Shown here piece after piece: positions 1 through 8,230 of a stretch of 64,000 bases of DNA. The notes beneath the pieces were generated by a model. That model saw nothing but the letters and a program-made list of their open reading frames with translations. It searched no databases and was not told the DNA's origin. The DNA lies in assembly GCA_965662685.1 (NCBI GenBank), contig CBFIIQ010000009.1, forward strand, positions 1 through 64,000, in the 5' to 3' direction. Numbering within the stretch: position 1 is the stretch's first letter; every line of letters begins with the position of its first letter. The stretch is from Eutrophocola sp965662685. GTDB lineage: Bacteria > Pseudomonadota > Gammaproteobacteria > Pseudomonadales > Pseudohongiellaceae. The position numbers and the translations under genes are program-made.

Positions 1-184
1 AGAAACCTTTTGGCCTTGGCGTGAGCCTTGGTTTTGCGCTCTGACCCAGTCAATGCTGTCACTGCACTGGGCAGGAGTGGAAAAAGAGCAACCGTTTGTG
101 CGGGATTCACAGCCGATTCTAGTGTTACTGCAAGGGAAATAGTGACGCCGTCAAATGCCACGCAATGCGACTGGATTACCAGGC
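1..184. other. Left edge, no gene recognised
   Basis: This stretch lies downstream of the leftward glucan phosphorylase gene and reaches the edge of the window. I see no convincing coding sequence, promoter box or terminator. A short rightward open frame (28-237) has no recognisable product and runs into the phosphorylase C-terminus on the other strand. Confidence 0.5.
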
Positions 185-1885
185 TTATGGAATATAGGCT
201 TCCGTGGCATAGCGACGCATCATTCGATGGCTATTGAAGATGGACGCATTTTTGCTAACCGCGTTTTTCATTACTGATAACCATGCTGCAGGTTCATTGT
301 AAAATAGTGGCAACACGGTATTTTCAAGTTTTCGGTAGAGTGAGGATGCATCACTTTCCTCTGTAGACAAGTCGTGATTTCCCACCGCCCAGCCGGTAAT
401 TCCCTCAATACAGCCCTCAATCCACCAGCCGTCCATCACGCTTAGATTGGGCACCAGATTCAGAGCCGCTTTCATGCCGCTGGTACCAGATGCCTCCATG
501 GGTCTGAGCGGCGTGTTGAGCCAGATGTCTACACCGGAGACCAGAATCTGCGCTGTTTGCATGTCATAGTCAGGGAGAAATACCGCGGTAATTTCCCCTT
601 CAAGTGCGCGTGACATTTGGTGAAGTACCCTGATTAATGCTTTTCCTCCCTCGTCACGTGGATGGGCTTTTCCCGACATGACCACCTGGAAAGGTGTCTT
701 GGCCGCGATCTGCCGCAGTCGGTCGAGATCAGAAAACAACAGGTCCGGACGTTTATAGGCTGTCATGCGCCTTGCGAATCCCAGAATGGGCTGTTCAAGT
801 CTTATCTGTGGACCGCCATTTTTCTCGACCAGTTCCTGCAACTTTTTTTTGGCCGCCAGGTGGGCTGCGATCAATTCATCATCCGGGATACAGCATTCGG
901 CCCGAATCAACTGTTCGGGTTCGTGGCACCAGCCGGGAATATACCGATCGAACAAGGCTGCCATTTCGGGACAGGCCCAGGTGTGGGGATGAACCCCGTT
1001 GGTGATAGCGCGGACCTTGTAACCAGGAAACAGGTGGCGGGAAATATCAGCATGACTTTTTGCGACACCATTAATGTATTCGCTAAGGTTCAATGCAAGG
1101 CGGGTGAGGTTAAAAAGCTCATCCCCGGCCAGCCGTTTGAGTACTGCTTCAGGTATAAAGTCGCCCAGTAGTTTATACACCAGCTCATAGGAAAAGCGAT
1201 CATGGCCAGCCTCCACCGGTGTGTGGGTGGTGAAACAGCACAGCTCCCTGACTCTGGGAATATCGTAAGGCGACTCTCCCGGTCTTAATTCTTCGCTGGT
1301 ATAGGAATAGCGGTTTAGAAGTTCCAGGCCCAACAGGGCGGAATGCCCTTCATTCATGTGATATTTATTAATTTCGAAACCCAGTGCATGCAGTAAACGG
1401 ATCCCGCCAATGCCCAGAATAATTTCCTGTTTGAAACGGTATTGAGTATCGCCCCCGTAGAGAAAATGCGTCAGTTCGCGATCTTCAGGGTGGTTTTCCG
1501 GTAAAAAGGCATCAAGCAGGATGACTGGTTGCTGACCATTCATGTGGCCATGGATAATATACAGCCACCCGGTAATCCACACCGTTCTCCCGCCAATTTC
1601 AATAGCGATTTTTGCATCCAGGGGCAGGGCATGGTCGGCGGGCTCCCAGTTATCGGGATGTTCGATCTGATTGCCTGCGCCATCAATTTCCTGGCGGAAA
1701 TATCCGGCCCGACTCACCAGAGTAACAGCTACCAAAGGCAATTCGAGATCAGTGGCGGAGCGCAGGGTATCTCCCGCCAACACCCCCAGACCGCCACTGT
1801 AGGTGGGAATGTCCGGGCGCAGCGCGATCTCCATGGAAAAATATCCTACGCGATGCTCATGGGTAAATTCTGCAAGTGCTTTCAT
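185..1885 (-). CDS. glgP: Alpha-glucan phosphorylase, short GT35 form
   Basis: This protein of about 566 residues would release glucose 1-phosphate from the ends of alpha-1,4-glucans using phosphate and pyridoxal phosphate, in the cytoplasm. The N-terminus has the family signature EHRVGYFSMEIAL and GGLGVLAGD. The C-terminal part has NTPLRPMEASGTSGMK, whose lysine should carry PLP. It is much shorter than the roughly 820-residue classical enzyme encoded at 43956, and resembles the short archaeal/bacterial branch. The ATG at 1885 is chosen because it overlaps the phosphoketolase stop as ATGA and has GGGAG just upstream; an in-frame start at 1924 lies inside xfp. It is the last gene of the ackA-tal-xfp-glgP operon, which links glucan breakdown to phosphoketolase fermentation. 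Having two phosphorylases of different lineage in one window suggests different substrates or regulation. Confidence 0.9.
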   Translation of the reverse strand: MKALAEFTHEHRVGYFSMEIALRPDIPTYSGGLGVLAGDTLRSATDLELPLVAVTLVSRAGYFRQEIDGAGNQIEHPDNWEPADHALPLDAKIAIEIGGRTVWITGWLYIIHGHMNGQQPVILLDAFLPENHPEDRELTHFLYGGDTQYRFKQEIILGIGGIRLLHALGFEINKYHMNEGHSALLGLELLNRYSYTSEELRPGESPYDIPRVRELCCFTTHTPVEAGHDRFSYELVYKLLGDFIPEAVLKRLAGDELFNLTRLALNLSEYINGVAKSHADISRHLFPGYKVRAITNGVHPHTWACPEMAALFDRYIPGWCHEPEQLIRAECCIPDDELIAAHLAAKKKLQELVEKNGGPQIRLEQPILGFARRMTAYKRPDLLFSDLDRLRQIAAKTPFQVVMSGKAHPRDEGGKALIRVLHQMSRALEGEITAVFLPDYDMQTAQILVSGVDIWLNTPLRPMEASGTSGMKAALNLVPNLSVMDGWWIEGCIEGITGWAVGNHDLSTEESDASSLYRKLENTVLPLFYNEPAAWLSVMKNAVSKNASIFNSHRMMRRYATEAYIP

Positions 1886-4290
1886 TGCTGACTCCCTGAC
1901 AACGCGCATAACGGCCATTGCCACTGCATTACTTCAGGCATATCCTGCCCGTATTTTCTGATATATCGGCTATGCTCTATGCGCTTGTCGCGCATCAGCT
2001 GCTTGATATAGGCATACCTGTTTGCCAGCCCCGGTACCCTGTCGATCACGTCTTCCACCAGGTGGAAACGGTCCATGTCGTTTCTGACCACCATGTCGAA
2101 TGGTGTTGTAGTGGTGCCTTCTTCCTTGTACCCGCGTACATGAAGGGATGGATGACACAGGCGCCGGTAAGTAAGTCGGTGTATAAGCCAGGGATAGCCG
2201 TGGTAGGCAAAAATTACCGGCGTATTGGCGGGAAACAGGCTGTTGAAATCCATCTCGGGCAGCCCGTGGGGATGCTCGCTTTGAGGTTGAAGCGTCATCA
2301 GGTCAACGATATTCACCACCCTGACTTTTAAATCCGGGAGATGCTCGCGTAGCAGTTTTACCGCCGCCAGCACTTCCAGAGTGGGCACGTCCCCGGCACA
2401 GGCCATGATGACATCAGGCACAGATCCTTTATCGTTACCGGCCCATTCCCAGATACCTATGCCCTCATTGCAGTGTTTTATCGCTGCGTCCATAGACAGG
2501 AACTGCAACTGGGGTTGCTTGCCAGCCACGATCACGTTGATCATGTTTTTTGAGCGCAGGCATTTATCCACCACATACAACAGGGTATTGGCATCTGGTG
2601 GCAGGTAGACGCGGATCACATCAGCTTTTTTATTGACGACATGATCGATAAAGCCCGGGTCCTGGTGCGAAAAGCCGTTATGATCCTGACGCCAGACATG
2701 GGAGGTGAGAAGATAGTTAAGCGAGGCTATGGGGCGCCGCCAGGGAATTTCATCGCCAGCTACCTTGAGCCACTTGGCATGCTGGTTGAACATGGAGTCG
2801 ATAATATGAATGAAAGCTTCATAGCAGGAAAACAGGCCATGCCGGCCAGTCAGCAGATAACCCTCCAGCCAACCCTGGCACAGATGTTCGCTAAGGATTT
2901 CCATTACCCTGCCGTTAGCGGCTAAATGCTCGTCCTCTGGCAAAGTCCTGGCCATCCAGGCGCGGTCGGTAACCTCAAACAGCGCATCCAGTCGGTTTGA
3001 TGCGGTTTCGTCGGGGCCAAATACCCTGAAGTTCCGGCTTGCAGCATTACGTTTCATGATGTCGCGCAGCATTTTACCCATTACCCGGGTGGATTCAGCC
3101 GTCGTTGCACCTGGCTCGTCAACGGTAATGGCATAATCCTGAAAATCCGGTAATTTCAGGTCCTTCAGCAACAGGCCGCCGTTGCTATGTGGATTGGCAC
3201 CCATACGCTGGTTTCCCTGGGGAGTCAGGCAGTCAATTGAGTTTGTCGGACAGCCGCCATCAACAAATAATTCTTCTGGCCTGTAGCTTTTAAGCCACTG
3301 TTCAAGGATTTCGAGGTGCTGGGGATTATTGCCGAAAGCGGTAACTGGCACCTGATGGGCTCGCCAGTAATCCTCGGTTTTTTTGCCATCCACCTGTTCA
3401 GGGCAAGTCCAGCCCTTGGGGCTGCGCAGAACAATCATGGGCCAGAATGGTCGTTCAGGGGAGGGCGCTAGTCTGGCTTTTTGCTGAATATCAAATATGC
3501 TCTGCAACGCTGTATCCAGCACTGCAGCCATCTCCCGATGCATTTTTTCAGGATCCCTGCCTTCGACAAAATAAGGTGTGTAGCCATAACCTCTCAGCAG
3601 ACTGTCCAGTTCCTTATGGGAAATACGTGCCAGTATGGCCGGATTGGCGATCTTGTAGCCATTCAGGTGGAGTATTGGCAGCACTGCGCCATCACTCGCC
3701 GGGTTGAGGAATTTATTGCAATGCCAGGAGGCAGCCAATGGACCGCTTTCAGCCTCGCCATCGCCGATCACACACGCTGCTATGAGGTCAGGATTGTCCA
3801 GCACCGCACCGAAAGCGTGGGCCAGGGAATATCCCAGTTCACCGCCCTCATGAATGGACCCCGGAGTTTCCGGCGCCGCATGGCTCGGGACACCACCGGG
3901 AAAGGAAAATTGCCGGAACAGTTTTTTCATCCCTTGCGCATCCCTGCTGATATCTGGATAAAACTCACTGTAGCTTCCTTCCAGCCAGGTATTTGCCAGC
4001 AGGGCAGGACCGCCATGTCCCGGCCCGGCTATAAAGATCATATCAAGCTGATGCTGGCGGATAATGCGGTTCAGGTGGACATAAATAAAATTCAATCCGG
4101 GGGTTGTTCCCCAGTGCCCGAGCAGGCGAGGTTTAACATGTTTTACTTGCAGGGGCTCCTGCAGAAGCGGGTTGTCCAGCAAATAGATCTGGCCCACTGA
4201 CAGATAATTGGCTGCGCGCCACCAGGTATCAATGGCAGTCAGTATTTCGCTGCCAAGGGGCGCAGTGCTTTTTTCCTGGCGATTCATCAT
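1882..4290 (-). CDS. xfp: Xylulose-5-phosphate/fructose-6-phosphate phosphoketolase
   Basis: This thiamine-diphosphate enzyme cleaves xylulose 5-phosphate (and commonly fructose 6-phosphate) with phosphate. The products are acetyl phosphate plus glyceraldehyde 3-phosphate or erythrose 4-phosphate. The 802 residues match the usual family length. Family motifs are visible in order: GHWGTTPGLNF, GPGHGGPAL, SIHEGGELGYSLAHAFGA and GDGEAESGPLAASWH. The gene overlaps the transaldolase stop upstream and the phosphorylase start downstream by ATGA, so translation is probably coupled. Acetyl phosphate from this enzyme is the substrate of the acetate kinase encoded first in the same operon, giving ATP without oxygen. 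Two adjacent ATGs (4290 and 4287) are possible starts, and neither has a strong ribosome site. Confidence 0.96.
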   Translation of the reverse strand: MMNRQEKSTAPLGSEILTAIDTWWRAANYLSVGQIYLLDNPLLQEPLQVKHVKPRLLGHWGTTPGLNFIYVHLNRIIRQHQLDMIFIAGPGHGGPALLANTWLEGSYSEFYPDISRDAQGMKKLFRQFSFPGGVPSHAAPETPGSIHEGGELGYSLAHAFGAVLDNPDLIAACVIGDGEAESGPLAASWHCNKFLNPASDGAVLPILHLNGYKIANPAILARISHKELDSLLRGYGYTPYFVEGRDPEKMHREMAAVLDTALQSIFDIQQKARLAPSPERPFWPMIVLRSPKGWTCPEQVDGKKTEDYWRAHQVPVTAFGNNPQHLEILEQWLKSYRPEELFVDGGCPTNSIDCLTPQGNQRMGANPHSNGGLLLKDLKLPDFQDYAITVDEPGATTAESTRVMGKMLRDIMKRNAASRNFRVFGPDETASNRLDALFEVTDRAWMARTLPEDEHLAANGRVMEILSEHLCQGWLEGYLLTGRHGLFSCYEAFIHIIDSMFNQHAKWLKVAGDEIPWRRPIASLNYLLTSHVWRQDHNGFSHQDPGFIDHVVNKKADVIRVYLPPDANTLLYVVDKCLRSKNMINVIVAGKQPQLQFLSMDAAIKHCNEGIGIWEWAGNDKGSVPDVIMACAGDVPTLEVLAAVKLLREHLPDLKVRVVNIVDLMTLQPQSEHPHGLPEMDFNSLFPANTPVIFAYHGYPWLIHRLTYRRLCHPSLHVRGYKEEGTTTTPFDMVVRNDMDRFHLVEDVIDRVPGLANRYAYIKQLMRDKRIEHSRYIRKYGQDMPEVMQWQWPLCALSGSQQ

Positions 4291-5399
4291 GAGGCAGTTC
4301 TCATTTTACAGTCATACATTTTTTGCCGGATTGCCAGGAGCAGGCTGTCGTGGGAATCGATAAATTTGTTGATGCCCTGGTGCTCAAGTTGCCGGGTTGC
4401 CTGGGCAAGGTCTATCCCCCATGTCGGCAGGTTGTGGATCAACATTGCGGCTTTCTCCGTGTTTCTTGTCAGGCTGCTCTGCGGATTACCATGCGCCATG
4501 AAGGCCTTCAGGGTAGACATCGGCATGGTATTGATGGTGTCGGGACCGATCAGCGGTTCGACGTAGTGAGTATCCGTATAGTTCGGGTTCTTGGTGCTGG
4601 TACTGGCCCACAACAGGCGCTGGGGGCGGGCTCCCTGTTTTTTCAGGCGCTGGAAGCGGGCACTGCGATACAATGCTTCAAAGTGGCTATAGGCCAGTCG
4701 GGCAGAGGCGATAGCGATTTTTCCCTGCGCCCGGGCAGCGACAGCATGTGTCGCCAGACGCGGATCAATCAAGGTATCTATCCGGCTGAGAAAAAAACTG
4801 GCTACCGAAGCTGTTTCGTGCAGGCTTTTTCCTGCATCACGGAGTAACTCCAGCCCTTGCAGATAGGATTCTATTACCTCAAGGTAGCGATCTACGCCGA
4901 ACAGAAGAGTGACATTGATATTTATGCCCTCGCCAATAAGCCGGGTAATGGCTGGCAAACCTGCCGATGTAGCGGGGACCTTGATCATCACATTCTTTCT
5001 GGCAAGGGAGTACCACAACTCCCGGGCTTCGTTGATGGTTGCTTGTGTATCGTGAGCCAGATGAGGAGATACCTCGATGGAGACATAGCCATCGGCCCCG
5101 TTGGTCTTTCTGTAAACCTCTGACAGCAGGTCTGCTGCGACATCGACATCACGGCATACAAGATTGCGATAGACCTCTTCCGGTTCAAGCCCCAACTTCA
5201 CCAGTGACAGAATTTGATTGTCGTAGCTGTCGGAACGGGTGATTGCCCGCTCAAAAATGGAAGGGTTGGTTGTCACACCGGTAATACCGGTGTTGATCAG
5301 AAGTTCAATTTCTCCCGATACGAGTATGTCCCTGCTCAGAGTGTCCAGCCAGATACTCTGTCCCAGGGTCTGCAATTTCGCCAGATTGTTTTCAGTCAT
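4287..5399 (-). CDS. tal: Transaldolase
   Basis: Transaldolase moves a dihydroxyacetone unit between sugar phosphates and connects fructose 6-phosphate with the pentose and tetrose phosphates used by phosphoketolase. The 370-residue protein has GVTTNPSIF near the N-terminus and the Schiff-base lysine region NVMIKVPAT. The length and the WASTSTKNPNY segment fit the longer actinobacterial/cyanobacterial-type transaldolase rather than the short TalA/TalB form. The ATG at 5399 is preferred because GGAG lies about 8 bases upstream; a longer in-frame start at 5534 would overlap ackA and lacks conserved sequence. It sits 61 bp after ackA and overlaps xfp by four bases. Its place between acetate kinase and phosphoketolase suggests it supplies phosphoketolase substrates from glycolytic intermediates. 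Confidence 0.93.
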   Translation of the reverse strand: MTENNLAKLQTLGQSIWLDTLSRDILVSGEIELLINTGITGVTTNPSIFERAITRSDSYDNQILSLVKLGLEPEEVYRNLVCRDVDVAADLLSEVYRKTNGADGYVSIEVSPHLAHDTQATINEARELWYSLARKNVMIKVPATSAGLPAITRLIGEGININVTLLFGVDRYLEVIESYLQGLELLRDAGKSLHETASVASFFLSRIDTLIDPRLATHAVAARAQGKIAIASARLAYSHFEALYRSARFQRLKKQGARPQRLLWASTSTKNPNYTDTHYVEPLIGPDTINTMPMSTLKAFMAHGNPQSSLTRNTEKAAMLIHNLPTWGIDLAQATRQLEHQGINKFIDSHDSLLLAIRQKMYDCKMRTAS

Positions 5400-5460
5400 G
5401 TGTTGACTCCAGCCAGTCAAGGTATTTTGACGCACTGATTGATTGAAAAATTGACGGATG

Positions 5461-6591
5461 TCAGTTATCGAGGTGGTTTTCAACGCTGTCGAGCATACTG
5501 CGTGCTTCATCACTCCTGATCGACCAGCATGCAACGGCGGAGTCGGCTGCCGTCAATGGATAGGTCAAAATTGCCGTATCCTGATTCCCGGTTGGTACCG
5601 GCCTTGAGGGGACACAGACTATGCCAAGAGGTTCCAGGCCGACCAGAATTTTCCTGCAGACGCCTGGTGACCGTTCCGAGATGCCGCCGCTGAAGATAAC
5701 GCCATCCAGGCCGCCGAGCAGAGCAAAGTAAGCGCCAAGTGTCATTCTAATGCGGCGAATAAACAGGTCAACTGACAGTCTGGCTGCGGCGGAGTTACTT
5801 AGCAGCAGCTCTCCCATGTTTCTGCTTTCACCGGACAGCCCAAGCCAGCCGGACTTCCTGTTGAGGATTCTGTCAGTGTCTTCAGGATTCCAGCCTTCCT
5901 TTTTTTGCAGCCAGGTGACTAGTCCTGGGTCCATATCGCCACACCGTGTGCTCATCAGCAGCCCATCGTTAGGGGTAAAGCCCATAGTGGAATCAACAGG
6001 CTTGTCGTTCCTGATAGCGGCCATGGAACAACCGCTGCCAAGCTGGATCGTAATCAGTCGTATGTCCTGATTACTGTGCCTGCCATGCAGTCTATGCCAT
6101 TCTTTAAGCATACTGGCGTGGGCAAAACCATGGAAGCCAAAACGGCGGATGCCATATTTCAGTATCAGTTCGTTTGGTAAACCGTACAGCTGTGCTACCC
6201 GCGGGAGATCATGGAAGAACTCGGTATCGAAGACAGCGATCTGTCTCAGCCCCGGTGCGCTTTTCGATATCTCTTTGCTGATCAACAGGGCCTGCTGGTT
6301 ATGCAAAGGGGCCAGTGATGTCAATTCCTCCAGTGCTCGTAATCTGACGTTGTCTATGGTAATCGGCGTAACGAAATCATTGCCGCCATGGACGAAACGG
6401 ATGACCACCGACCCGATAGGGTATTTGCAAAGCAGGGTTTTGATAGCCTGACTTGCGCTGCCGGCATTATTTTGTCCAGTGACAGTGGCGCTGGCGGCAC
6501 CAAGACACTTGAAGTATGCCCACTTAAGCGAGGAGCTGCCGGGGTTAATGACCAGAACACCTGGCGTGTTAACAGTGTTTTGTCTGTGCAA
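5461..6591 (-). CDS. ackA: Acetate kinase
   Basis: Acetate kinase transfers the phosphate of acetyl phosphate to ADP, giving acetate and ATP. The protein has the N-terminal phosphate-binding motif VLVINPGSSSLKW, then RFVHGG, FDTEFFHDLP, FGFHG, STMGFTPNDGLLM and FSGGISE, so the ASKHA fold looks intact. At 376 residues it is slightly shorter than usual (about 400). The start is odd. In this frame the only usable codon is TTG at 6591, with no clear ribosome site. An ATG at 6626 has an excellent GGGGAGG site but lies in another frame. A frameshift, a sequence error or a short coupled leader ORF could explain this. It is the first gene of the operon and has an FNR-like promoter at 6671-6711. No phosphotransacetylase gene is nearby, which fits acetyl phosphate coming directly from Xfp. 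Confidence 0.92.
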   Translation of the reverse strand: MHRQNTVNTPGVLVINPGSSSLKWAYFKCLGAASATVTGQNNAGSASQAIKTLLCKYPIGSVVIRFVHGGNDFVTPITIDNVRLRALEELTSLAPLHNQQALLISKEISKSAPGLRQIAVFDTEFFHDLPRVAQLYGLPNELILKYGIRRFGFHGFAHASMLKEWHRLHGRHSNQDIRLITIQLGSGCSMAAIRNDKPVDSTMGFTPNDGLLMSTRCGDMDPGLVTWLQKKEGWNPEDTDRILNRKSGWLGLSGESRNMGELLLSNSAAARLSVDLFIRRIRMTLGAYFALLGGLDGVIFSGGISERSPGVCRKILVGLEPLGIVCVPSRPVPTGNQDTAILTYPLTAADSAVACWSIRSDEARSMLDSVENHLDN

Positions 6592-6670
6592 TGAAGGGCT
6601 ACCCGAATCGTAGGAAAATTTGCCATTTCAACCTCCCCGTGCCCGTCATGGCAGCTGGGAATAAACCTTC

Positions 6671-6711
6671 ATCCTAGATAATAAGCACTACCTGTAATTG
6701 ATACTGCTCAA
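6671..6711 (-). promoter_or_regulatory. FNR-like class II promoter for ackA-tal-xfp-glgP
   Basis: The box TTGATACTGCTCAA (6698-6711) differs from TTGAT-N4-ATCAA at one position. Reading left, TAGGAT occupies 6676-6671, starting 28.5 bp from the box centre, the same spacing as the other boxes here. Transcription would start near 6663, giving a leader of about 37 bases to the ATG at 6626. Confidence 0.6.
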
Positions 6712-7032
6712 TCGCTGAGGATCTTTATCGTTTTATTTGCCGGGGCCAAGCAGTGCAGCTGATTTTCGTGCCGGGAGTCAGTTTAATTGCAGTTGGCGGC
6801 TCAATTTTTATCAAACCCTGGTGGTAATTTCTCATCGAAGGGTTCATGCAGGGATTCAGGTGTTTTTAACAGAATGACAGCCTGGCTAATAATCCGGGCC
6901 ATGACCAATAAAAAGCATAAGGGTCGTGGTGATATTGACTATTCTGGAAAAAGCCCTCGTTAATGCCGCTTCTCTTTTTCGTGAACCCAGGGTTGTTTTC
7001 GGCATTTCCTTACCCCCTTTTCGTTACAGTTT
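6712..7032. other. Intergenic spacer between two divergent FNR-like promoters
   Basis: About 320 bp between the leftward ackA box and the rightward GAPDH box. I see no convincing coding sequence, terminator or repeat in it. It is long compared with the other divergent promoter regions of the window, so an undetected regulatory element is possible. Confidence 0.4.
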
Positions 7033-7073
7033 TTGACTGGCGTCAGGTCAAGATGATTTTACTCCTTTAATTT
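7033..7073 (+). promoter_or_regulatory. FNR-like class II promoter for the GAPDH pair
   Basis: The box TTGACTGGCGTCAG (7033-7046) is followed by TAATTT at 7068-7073, starting 28.5 bp from the box centre. Transcription would begin near 7081, leaving an unusually long leader of about 130 bases before the first GAPDH-like gene. Confidence 0.6.
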
Positions 7074-7210
7074 CAGGCGCTGTTAAAACGACAATAACCC
7101 TGTAACCAGTGCAATAAGCCAGGGCTTGATCTTCGAGCGATTATTTTCAGTATTAACAAATAATGAAAGCACTGACCTACAGCAAGGCAGGGGCGAGGGC
7201 GTGACAAACA

Positions 7211-8230
7211 ATGGCAAAAATCAAACTGGGCATCATGGGGTTCGGCGTGGTCGGCAGGCACCTGTACCGACTTGCCCTTGAAAGCGATGATATAGAAATT
7301 ACCGCCATCAGTGATATTGGCCAGGCGGCCATTATCCATTACCTGTTGGAAACGGAAGGCGTGGAAGGCATTGACTGCAGGCTGGAAAAAAACACGCTAA
7401 TCAATGCTAAATATAAAACACGCATGCTCTGTTCAAACCAGCCTTGCGAAGTGCCCTGGGACATCTTCGACGTGGATTTCGTCATTGATGCCACTCGTAT
7501 CCACAATACCTGTGCCCACATGCAGGCTCACCTGGATGCGGGTGCCCGGCGAGTGCTGACGTCCATGCTGCCAGCCGATCATATTGACCGACTGGTGATT
7601 CACGGCGTCAATGAGGACAGCATCGAGGCCTCCGACCGGATGATCTGTGCCGGTTCCGCGACGACCTGTGCACTTGCCGTGCTTCTTGATGCCCTGGGCA
7701 AAGGCGGTCTGGACGTGGAAAGGGCTTTCATGACAACCGTGCACTCCTATACCAGTGATCAGGCTCTGCAGGACAGGGCGGGGCCCGACCGGCGCCGTTC
7801 GCGCAGTGCCGCGGAGAACATTATCCCCAATAGCAATGCCTCACCTTACTGGGTGGAGCAGATAATGCCTGAGTTTACTGGCAAACTGGCAGGCAATGCG
7901 CTGAATGTGCCGGTCCAGAAGGGGTCGATGCTGGATACTACATTAGTGTTGAGCGACGCGGACATTGACGTGGACGATATCAATGCAGCGTTAAGTGCCG
8001 GAGCCCAAGTCAAACCCGCTATCCTCGCCGTTACCGATGATCCCATCGTTTCTTCCGATGTGATCGGCTGTCGGCAGTCCCTGCTGTTCGATATGCAGGC
8101 CACCCTCAAATGCGGTCAGCGCATGGTAAAAACGCTTGGCTGGTATGAAACGCTTGGTCATGCCAGCCGCATCATGGATGTGGTTCGCGACTACTGCGCC
8201 CTGGATGCCAGGGCAGGGAGGAAGCCGTAA
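7211..8230 (+). CDS. GAPDH-like protein lacking the catalytic cysteine
   Basis: This 339-residue protein aligns along its length with glyceraldehyde-3-phosphate dehydrogenase, including the Rossmann start GIMGFGVVGR and the conserved VHSYTSDQ histidine (H178). The active-site segment reads AGSATTCALAV where the neighbour has NASCTTNCLAP, so the nucleophilic cysteine is replaced by alanine (A150). The phosphate-binding arginine after the catalytic domain (ASRVPLP in the neighbour) is asparagine (ALNVPVQ). The C-terminal NWYDNEWGYS is eroded to GWYETLGHAS. Classical phosphorylating activity is therefore unlikely. The frame is intact and the stop overlaps the next ATG as TAATG. A role as a non-catalytic subunit or regulator of the functional GAPDH is a reasonable inference; a different reaction is also possible. 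An FNR-like promoter lies upstream. Confidence 0.85.
   Translation: MAKIKLGIMGFGVVGRHLYRLALESDDIEITAISDIGQAAIIHYLLETEGVEGIDCRLEKNTLINAKYKTRMLCSNQPCEVPWDIFDVDFVIDATRIHNTCAHMQAHLDAGARRVLTSMLPADHIDRLVIHGVNEDSIEASDRMICAGSATTCALAVLLDALGKGGLDVERAFMTTVHSYTSDQALQDRAGPDRRRSRSAAENIIPNSNASPYWVEQIMPEFTGKLAGNALNVPVQKGSMLDTTLVLSDADIDVDDINAALSAGAQVKPAILAVTDDPIVSSDVIGCRQSLLFDMQATLKCGQRMVKTLGWYETLGHASRIMDVVRDYCALDARAGRKP

Noticed and set aside
28..237. Short rightward open frame at the left edge
   Set aside because: No recognisable product, no ribosome site, and overlap with the phosphorylase C-terminus on the other strand.
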